DNA of 54,867 bases from Carex sylvatica (Eukaryota > Streptophyta > Magnoliopsida > Poales > Cyperaceae). Where the stretch lies: NCBI GenBank assembly GCA_964058845.1, contig CAXKVR010000707.1:1-54867 (forward strand). Direction: 5' to 3'. The notes beneath the pieces were generated by a model. The model had not been told where the DNA came from. It worked only from the letters and a program-made list of their open reading frames with translations, and did no database searches. This document shows, piece by piece, positions 46,399-54,867 of the stretch. The position numbers and the translations under genes were made by a program. Position 1 is the first letter of the stretch. Each line of letters begins with the position of its first letter.

Positions 46399-49300
46399 TC
46401 ATCCAAATCGCTTCTTGAAAAGAACATGCCGCTTCGCGGGATCCTTGGATTTAGCCTTCATTTTGCCTCTTCCAGTGCTGCAGAAGTAAATGGAGAAATT
46501 TTAGTGTTTGAACAACAAACTGGAACAAGGGGTAATTTGAATCTGTATCCTCTGCATTAACTCCGAAATTGAATTAATGCATTTCGGCCATCCGATCAGG
46601 ATCTGGGCCAATCCGGCCCAAGGTGGAATGCACAGGGCCCTTTAATATTTGTGCCAACACAGATCGGACGGTCCAGATTCATTATGCATTAACTCAAAAT
46701 TTGAGTTAATGCAGACAATACGAATTAGGGGTAATTGTATAGGGATTGATTTCGACATAGAACCAGCCAGCTAAGAAATTACTGTTTCTAGAAAGACAGT
46801 TGTATGGGGATTGATTTGGGCATTTATAATGTTTTTGTCTTGACCTAAAAAGGCCAGTTTAATTACAGGCAAGTGGCACACTTCATGCTAAACTCGTTTG
46901 TAATTGAAATTAATTGGATAAACAGTAAATTATAACTGAAATTCAATCCGAAAACCAAGCCTTATATGGGCAACTGAGTGCAAACTAGACTAGTAAGAAA
47001 AAAAGGAGAGAAGTACCCATATTCCATGTAGACCATGCCATTAGCACCAGAGAAAGCACTCATGGAACCAGTCAAACGACGGGCCTTCAAGAGGGCCTTC
47101 CCGTCAGAATCCTCTTCCAACTGCTCCAACCCCACCATGTCATCTCCAGCACTTAGTACCTGTTATTTTTATGTGGGCCCAACAGGATATTCTGATTAAT
47201 TTCGTATGTTATATTCATCTTTGCTTCTCTCTTTCTGATAAAATGGAGAAGGCTGTTTTATTTACGTATGACCTTTTGCGCATGATGCACCTTTAGTTCA
47301 ATTGTAATAATTTAGCATCAAAATACTGACAGACCTATTTTGACCTCCTACTGTTATGACTAGCCCTCAAGCTGTTACTATATTTTGGAAAATTAGATTG
47401 ACTTAACCTGCTTAGAGGTTCTTCTAGCACTCTAAAATATTATTAAGTTTGTGATATTGTCACCATATTGTTCTAGTATTGTATTTCTGATGTACAAATG
47501 CTAGATAGAGAAATAGAGCAGACCTTGTTAAGGAGGTCTAGTTGCTCATCAAGAGAATGAAAGCCAAGCTCTGGCCCAGAATCAGGCGGTGGCAAACTTG
47601 TAATTATCTGAAAACATAAAACATGTTACTTTCAATTGTTCCAGGAATATTTTGCTTTAGTATACAGTTCAAGGTTCCCTTCCATAGTATAAGCTAAAGC
47701 TCACCAAGGGCTTCATGAGCATAGCCTAAAAAATCAATCAATCGGCTTCAAATAATGAATTCAAAAGTTTTTAATCTTTATCTACTTGACATTCCCGGCA
47801 TTTACATTCCAAACTTCTCATTTTTTTTAGTTGTTTTGTAATAACCAAGATGTAAAAAATTATCGAAAAATCAATGAACCAAAATATTTCATTTCTAGAC
47901 TCTTAATCTTAATCCATACCTTAAAGCTGTAACCTTGGTCAATCAGAAATTGTTGTCTTTTTGTAGAGTAATACATCTCCTGTCAACAATTGAAAACCGA
48001 CATTTTAAGTACAATTTCTCTGTGCCAAAAATTTATAGTAGACAGTTCTGGCAATGCTGTGCAGGCTAGTAGGCCAGTATATGCTACTTTGCACCTAATA
48101 GATACTGCCATCATAAGAAGGGGTATCAATTACCCACTGTAATTTGCTAAACCAAATTTGTCTAGTGGTACAAGCCCTGTATCCCACTGGAGATGAGCAA
48201 AACAGCTAGAATAATATTAAAATAATACGAGGGTCACACCTGTGTGTCCGTCGATACAAGGGAATAGAAAAATGCATTGTATTCTTCTTTACCGCCAGCC
48301 ATCCTATCTTGCGGTTTCCCCTAAGCAAAAAAGACTAGTAATCATTTGCAGTTCTTTCTTTCTAAATCTCCAAAATATAGGGTATTTTTCATCCAAACAA
48401 TCATTATGTTATTATTTTTACAACTGTGCACACGACATCGTTTAAGTCTTAGAGTGAAAAATGTACAATGTGTTAGATGCTAATTGATTTGTAAAAAAAT
48501 CTCAAATGAGTAATTACTGCTGTTTATTCCAGGTCCAAAACTAACAACGATGAATTTCAGTTCAGTCAATATGAACTAGATGGGCATGTTTTTGTCACAT
48601 TATGCCTAATATTGGTATCTGCAAACAAACAAATATAATAGTCCTAATTTCATATATAAGAGATGTTGAAGTTACTTATATATAGTACGAATTTGCAACT
48701 TGTGAAGCACCAACTAGAAATAGCTCTCCAATAAAAATTTGTTGGTACCTTAGCCCTAAGAATACGGCCAAGACGTTGGGCCTCCTGACGACGCGACCCA
48801 GCATGTGAAGATATCTGAATTATCACATTTGCTTCCGGTATATCGATTGAATTATCTCCTACCTGAAAATCCAAAGCATGAAATCTTCAATTAATGCTGT
48901 AATAGACTTCATTATTGACAACTTCCAGCATATTTGTTTTAAATCAAAGCTCACGATTTACCTTGGAAAGAAAAATGGTGTTGACGTCAGGGCTGTTTTT
49001 AAATGCATGAAGAATCCTTGTCCTCTCATTATGGCTGGATCAGAAAAAAAAATACAAGACTAAATAACAAAATAATGAATTTTTTTGCAAACATTCTGGA
49101 GAAGTTGCAAAAGCCCCCGAGTATTCATTGTCCATGAAATTCTCAGCGCAAGATTTTGGAATAAAAACAGAATACTAATGCAATGAACAAACAGTGCACA
49201 ATAATAAAAACTATATTTGAGATTATTAATTAGTCCTAGAGAAAGGGGACTTAGATGACAATGTGCTTATAGTTGGGATTTTAAAAAAAAAAAAGGGTTC

Positions 49301-52300
49301 CATCATTATATTTTTTTTCTCAGGGCATTTTCCAGAAAAAACACAGGGGGTTGTTCCAATTTCTATACAATTAGGTAGCACCAAATTTTCTCAAAATTTA
49401 TCAAAATAAACAAGAGAAGGAAAAAATAACTTCAGACAAAAGAAATAACCTCGTGGCACCAAAGATCATAGGTTTCCGAAGTTTCATGGCATAAGCAGTA
49501 AGTGCAAAGAGATTGTCTGCGAACACAATAATTTTGTCACCGCGCTGCTGTTCGTGGAAGCGGATCAAGAACTCACAAGCCCTAAACTTAGTGGGGTTCA
49601 TTACATAAAGTGCCTGTGCAGTATTAATTCATGTGTAAGGATATTATAATGTAAACGGTGAAGTATAAAGGGAAAATATATTACATCAACTCTTTATTTC
49701 AAGTAAGTCTGCAGAACTCCTCAAGTCAACTTAAATTAGACTACAGCTACAATTGGAAGTGAAACTAAGCACCAGAATCTTTCAATCAAATCAAGGTCAG
49801 CACAATCTGAATTTAACTAAATGGCACCACATACCTGTTTTTTCTTGGAATTTTCTTTCTTGAGGTACTCAGAAAAGAACTCCTTGGTCATGGGACACCA
49901 GACCTCAGCACACTGGACATTGGCAATGAAGCCACCTTTCACCAAATCAAGCCAGTTGGCCTCATAAAGCTTTGGCCCGATAAGGAAATTCAAATCCGTG
50001 ATACGCTCGTCCTCTCTTACAAGTGTAGCTGTGTTTTTAGTAGTTTAGCCAAGCACTTGCAGAATTTCAATAAAAAGTAAAAGAATAATCCTTTTGAAGA
50101 CAAATCAAAAGACTAATTTAAAAATTAGTGGTGGTAATATGGAAATTTAACCCTACCCAAAGGACCTGCAAGTCAATCAAACCTGAACCCAACCCAATCC
50201 AACCTTCCTAGAGAAGTCAACGACCTGAACCCCAACTAGCAACCAAAGAGTATTCAAACCAATGGACTCAACCCTGGCTGACTCAAATCAACTAGACCTC
50301 AACCCCAACTGGGTTCCAGATAGTCAGAGGTGTCTCCAAAGGCCCGAAGGGTGAAGTTAGTTACATGGGATGGACCACACAACTAGGCGATGCCTTCTCA
50401 CCATTGGGGTAGAAATGGAGGTGAAGGGAGAGTTAGAATTAGATACTGGAGAAATGAACTGGAGACGAGTTAAAGGAATAAAGGGTCATTAGGATTCTAC
50501 AGACACAGACTGTGTTGCAGGCTGTTAAGCCAATTAGGGAATTTATTTTATCTTTGCAAATTAATTAGGGTTTTTCCTACATCTATATATGTATCAGATC
50601 GCAAGGATGAGAGTATGATGCATTAACTCCGAAAATTTCCACTTATTAATGAAAATCTTATCTTTACTTATTTTACCAAATTACCCAAATTCTTCTCAAT
50701 TTCACAAAATTACTCTATACCCACCAAAAGTTAGATCTTAGTTCATAACAGTCATTTATGTTCCTATTTGATCAATACTACTGCTCAAGATGATAATCTA
50801 AAATGATGAACCTCCACCCGAGTACCCCAATAACTGAGCCCAAAGCCTTGAAACCTTCTAACTTTTACCCAAAAAGGCCCAAACCTGAGACAGACCAAAG
50901 CATGAGACAACCCAAAACTGAGCAAATGAGAATCTGAAAACAAGACAATACAAACATGCCAATGACCAGGGCTCGTAACTATCTGAAAAAAGAAAATCTG
51001 GATCCAAAACAAACAGACCCGACTCAGCCAGCCTGTTTGCCACCACCAGGTGCAATGGGTTTACAAGGACAATCAGATCCAAGAAATGCTGGTCAGCTCA
51101 GGACAGATTTTTTATTCAAAAGTGAAGTTGGGCAAGTTCCTTACTGGATCATCCTTAACTGGCACAGGTTGGGTTATTAATCGCTAACTAACCCGAAATG
51201 TACTTCAGAGGCTGGGTCATTGGTTTTGCAACAATTCTTCATGATGTTACTAAAATAAAACTTTAGGTGACCAAACATGGATAAACAAAGAAGTAACTAG
51301 CAAGGAGTCCACAACTTTGAAATTGCTTCTCTTAAAATTGCTTAAAAGCACTACAATAGTAAAAAGTAATAAGAGTTAAAAGAATGTACCTGTGAGACCA
51401 AGCTTGCAGTGCGACTTTGTGATGCTGATAACTTTACGAAACATGTGAGCAGGGACCACGTGCACCTAAAAAATCAAATTAATGAAAATTACTTAAAAAA
51501 TTATTCTTGTAGTCCAGATTCTACACAATATTCACATAAAGTGCACTCCAGTCCATTTTATTACAAGTATTAGACCTGAAAGAACTGACATGATCGAACA
51601 ACATAAACTTCTTAACAAAAAATATAAGACTTTTTTTGTGCCATTTGTGAACAGAGATCCTCAAACCGAAAGAGATCAAAATAACAGATGGGCATCAAGC
51701 AGATTATACAACTGCTTTTGCAGATCCATCCAATAACACTCAATTATTACACCAACATAACAGGAAAGGCATGGGAGATCAAATATTTTAATTAGTACCT
51801 GATCCTAATGCGCTCATTATTTTTGTCAACAGAGTGTTAACTGGGAGAAGGTCAATTTTGACGAACAAACTACAGGATCATTTTTCCTTTATCTAGAGAG
51901 GTTCAGTCAATTTTTTCTTGACTAAACCTTAATATTTGACATCTGGTTGTTATCAAAATATGGAGAATAGGTGCAAAAGATGGTTACCTCGTCCATGAGA
52001 AGCAAACCCCACTCTCTGTTCCTAATCTCCTGAATGATCTTCTCAGAATCCTCAGAGCGCTTGCCACCAAAGGCAACCATGTTATAGGTGGTAACAACTA
52101 CACCGGCCATGCCCTTGAACTTCTCCTTATTGTCGCTGGTGAAACGACTGATCTGCTCATCCCTGATTGTTGACCAGAGCTTGAACTGGAATGCCCACTG
52201 GTCCACTGACACTGCATTCGTCGCCAGACACAGACAACTCTTCTTGATGCGGCAAGCAGCTGACACACCCACCAATGACTTCCCCGCACCACAAGGAAGA

Positions 52301-54334
52301 ACTATAATCCCAGACCTTGCTCTCCCATTGCCAAACATCTTGCTAAGACTTTTCTCTTGATAAGGCCTTGGCCTTGCCTGCGGCTTTAACTCCATGTCCA
52401 AGTCTGGATTCACCTACAGATTCCCATAACAAATCTAAATACTATAAAAGCGAAACATAGAGTAGAGAAGAGGACAGCTTACAATCAGCTTAAAAAAAAT
52501 ACGAACTACAGTGCTTACATTGTCATTCCTGAAATCATACTCCTCCAGCATAGGGAAATTCAAAGCATTTGGCAAACATCTTTGTTTCACATTCTCCACC
52601 TGCAGAGCTCACTTATGAGAATACACAGAATTTGTGAATAGTAAGTACATTTAGATGATATTGGCAGTTAATCAATACACCCTAACCAATTATGGACTTG
52701 TTGATTCAAGGTTGGGCACATTCAAATAGTTAGATGGGATTTCTAATACAGAAAAAAGTCTTGCAAGTGTGTGAAAATATTTGGTATCTAGATGCACATT
52801 TGGAAGAAAGAGAGTACTTGGGCAGGGTCGACTTCAAAAGAATGAGTTTCCTTATCTTCTGCTGCAGCGGCCAACTCTATTCCATTCAACAGCTCCTCAT
52901 GTCCAGTTTCAATTTCCCCCAGGGATTTGCTAACAGTAAATCCTTCTCCATGAGATTCCTAAAAGAAACAGTTTAAAATGAAACACAAGAAATGATGAAG
53001 GAACGTAGTACAAGAAATAAGATCAATCCAATTTTTTCAGGGTTAATTGCAAAAGTCATACAACTATCGAATATTAAAGTTATGTCCAGCAGAAAATGTT
53101 GTCCGTATAAAGAAACTTTTAGCTCAATCTATTTGATTGTTTACAGGTTCATGCAAACTTAAAATTCAAAATTGAGCTGAATTAAATAAAAGGTAAAGAT
53201 GCAATTGTGAATATGTTATCTAATGGACAGATAAGTAATACAAAAAAAATTAGTAACCGAATACAAGAATTTAATAGTAATAATATGAACATTGGAAGAA
53301 ATAGTTTACCTCAGGAAATAACCGTGCTCTTGAAATGACTTCATCACTCAGCAAAGTCTTGAGGACCTGCACATAAAACCATCAGTAATTACCAAATACA
53401 CAAAAGAAAAACAAGTTTCAAATGAATGACCTATATGTTCTTTGTACAATTCCATTTGCTAATCCCTCAAATTTGGACAATGTCATTTTAAAGTCCACAA
53501 ATAATCATTGGTTTATGCCATTTTATTATTTTGTTTAGCCAAACTATGATGATAAAAAATGCATATAGCAATTGAGAAAACATGTAATGTACAACAGAAG
53601 AATTTTATCATCAAATACTGAAGCCAAATTTTATTATCATATACTAAAGCTAAATCTGACAGATGGGCCAAAAAGTTGCATATAAGGACCAAAAAATAAA
53701 TTCAAACCTAGCTTTTACAGAACACATTCCTATCTATCCCAATAAACATGTGAGCTCATGTGCATCATTTATTAAACAGCATCAACTCCTCCATACTATT
53801 TCATCCTAGTTTTACCAAACTACCAAAATTACCCCTCTAGCCTTCTCAACTGCAATTAGAGATGAGGAAGGCCAACAACCATAATACTTTTCTGTTTCGC
53901 CCTTTGTAGGGGAACAGATGATGTTTCGTTATGTTCAACAAGATATATTTCTCGTTTGCAGGATACATGGGGTTGGTTTATATGAAATGCCCCATGTAAA
54001 GCACTTGAGATCAAAACCAGAAAGAGCAAACACTAAATGGGGTTGATTTACGGAACTTAAAAAAAAAAAGAGAAATCTTCTATTAGCATAGTAACTTATA
54101 CAGTACAATACCTCAGGGAATGGAGACTCAACAAAATACCGATTCTTCTTCAGCACTAGCTTGACTTTACCATAATTGGCTGTGGAGCCATGAATAAAGT
54201 CTATAATCTCCTTGGGTAATTTTGTTTTGGATAGCTTATTGAGAACACTTATTATAGTCTCAGTCTCCAATCCAACAGAAACAGCGGCATAAAGAGAGTG
54301 AGGTGTCAAATTGTACTCGTGCATTGATTCAGGC
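46399..54334 (-). CDS. XPB1: TFIIH DNA helicase/translocase XPB (ERCC3), C-terminal 15 exons
   Basis: Partial at the 5' side (right edge). Exons in transcript order: 54334-54112, 53366-53310, 52958-52818, 52599-52519, 52413-51988, 51465-51390, 50028-49835, 49613-49450, 49034-48962, 48862-48749, 48320-48240, 47979-47920, 47607-47524, 47159-47017, 46477-46399. They join in one frame of 664 residues ending FKKRFG. Motifs: Walker A LPCGAGKS and TTYNMVAF in the 426-bp exon; DEVH (DE at the end of that exon, VH at the start of the next); [10 protein letters not shown] containing the RED motif; IIVFADN; and motif [17 protein letters not shown]. The N-terminal ~100 residues lie outside the window. 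XPB is the ATPase of TFIIH that opens promoters for RNA polymerase II and acts in nucleotide excision repair. All visible catalytic motifs are intact. The last intron holds a MITE. Confidence 0.96.
46538..46726. mobile_element. MITE in the last XPB intron
   Basis: A 189-bp element with terminal regions sharing CTGCATTAACTC in inverted orientation (GAGTTAATGCAG at the right). It is flanked by a perfect 10-bp repeat AGGGGTAATT at 46528-46537 and 46727-46736. The ends are imperfect inverted repeats and a 10-bp duplication suggests a Mutator-type origin. A truncated relative lies at 12882. Confidence 0.75.
50029..51389. other. Expanded XPB intron with unexplained insert
   Basis: This is the longest XPB intron (1361 bp). 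From about 50140 to 51230 it is more C/A-rich than other introns, with many AACCCAACCC, GACCTGAACC and CCCAAACC words. It is probably a decayed transposon. Short open frames here have no recognisable similarity. Confidence 0.4.
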
Positions 54335-54867
54335 CTGCAAAAAATCGGAATCCTAAGGTACTGCAACTTTTACAAAATAATTTAGATCATTTGCCGAGTT
54401 AGACCAATACTTCACAAACTTGCAACTAGAATGGGTACTTGTGAATTACAGCTACAACAAAGGTAACTAAATTACCTCAAAAAATCCAGTATCAAATCAG
54501 TTAACCTATAAAAACTTATGACCCAGTTTCAGATACCCTAGGCTCTACTCCAATATATTTTGGGCTTCCAAGAATATGTGTTTAATACTCCAATTAAAGT
54601 CAATTAAGATAGTGTTTCAAACTCGGAAATTTCAATCATTTCAGACTAACTTCTGTACTCGGAAATTTCAATCATTTCAATCAAATTTTCACGGACAATA
54701 CTAATTCATGATACCACTTCTCAAATAGTGCCTTTTTCTTTTTGCCTCTTTATCAGTTTTTCACAAAACTTTGGTGAACTTGTCAGTCTAAATTTCATAT
54801 CTTTCAGTTTCAGCAGGTCATGAGATGGAATCCAGATCTAAGTTCCAGTCCTTTTCTTCACTACACA
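54335..54867. other. XPB intron running off the right edge
   Basis: The exon at 54112-54334 begins mid-codon (completing an Arg before PESMHEY), so an upstream exon must exist. No exon-like block ending in the expected family sequence is seen in the remaining 533 bp, so the window ends inside an intron. ACTCGGAAATTTCAATCATT is duplicated at about 54622 and 54657. Confidence 0.6.

Noticed and set aside
50785..51180. Several 74-75-codon frames in the large XPB intron
   Set aside because: Intronic, overlapping on both strands, no recognisable domain.

Overview
The window is nuclear DNA from a flowering plant. It holds GT-AG spliced multi-exon genes with plant-type orthologues, AT-rich introns and spacers, and a dense population of small DNA transposons. 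The species cannot be named from the sequence alone. No bacterial-style operon, CRISPR array or defence system is present. Exon boundaries were worked out by hand from reading frame, splice dinucleotides and family knowledge; no alignment was run.

Layout, left to right: (1) 1-0.9 kb, a degenerate AT-rich repeat field. (2) 1.6-4.7 kb (+), a complete 6-exon patatin-like lipid acyl hydrolase, with three related ~100-bp foldback elements in or just after it. (3) 6.2-6.7 kb, a hairpin element and a lone MULE-like terminus. (4) 7.9-9.8 kb (+), a decayed GRAS transcription factor of the SCL9/14/33 type. (5) 11.4-12.6 kb (-), the 3' end of a dead LINE. (6) 13.2-20.8 kb (+), a complete 19-exon VPS52, the GARP tethering-complex subunit, with two copies of one MITE family in its introns. 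(7) 22.7-29.6 kb (+), a complete 12-exon eIF3b with a 5'-UTR intron. (8) 30.9-33.6 kb, two hAT-type elements with exact 8-bp target duplications flanking an intact 67-codon gene (-) for a small membrane-anchored or secreted peptide. (9) 34.0-38.8 kb, a 4.1-kb MULE-like element with ~170-bp terminal inverted repeats and a 9-bp target duplication, followed 20 bp later by a 666-bp foldback element with a 10-bp target duplication. (10) 38.8-46.4 kb, gene-free DNA with a plastid trnK fragment, a ~1.36-kb-offset duplication and a possible tRNA-derived SINE. (11) 46.4 kb to the right edge (-), the C-terminal 664 codons of the TFIIH helicase XPB; its 5' exons lie beyond the window.

The genes do not form a pathway. 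VPS52 (endosome-to-Golgi transport), eIF3b (translation initiation) and XPB (transcription and DNA repair) are housekeeping genes; the patatin-like gene is a defence or lipid-metabolism type; the small peptide gene is uncharacterised. I see no convincing new molecular system. The best novelty candidates are the peptide gene, the long-TIR MULE-like element and several apparently unnamed MITE families whose boundaries can be fixed by target-site duplications.
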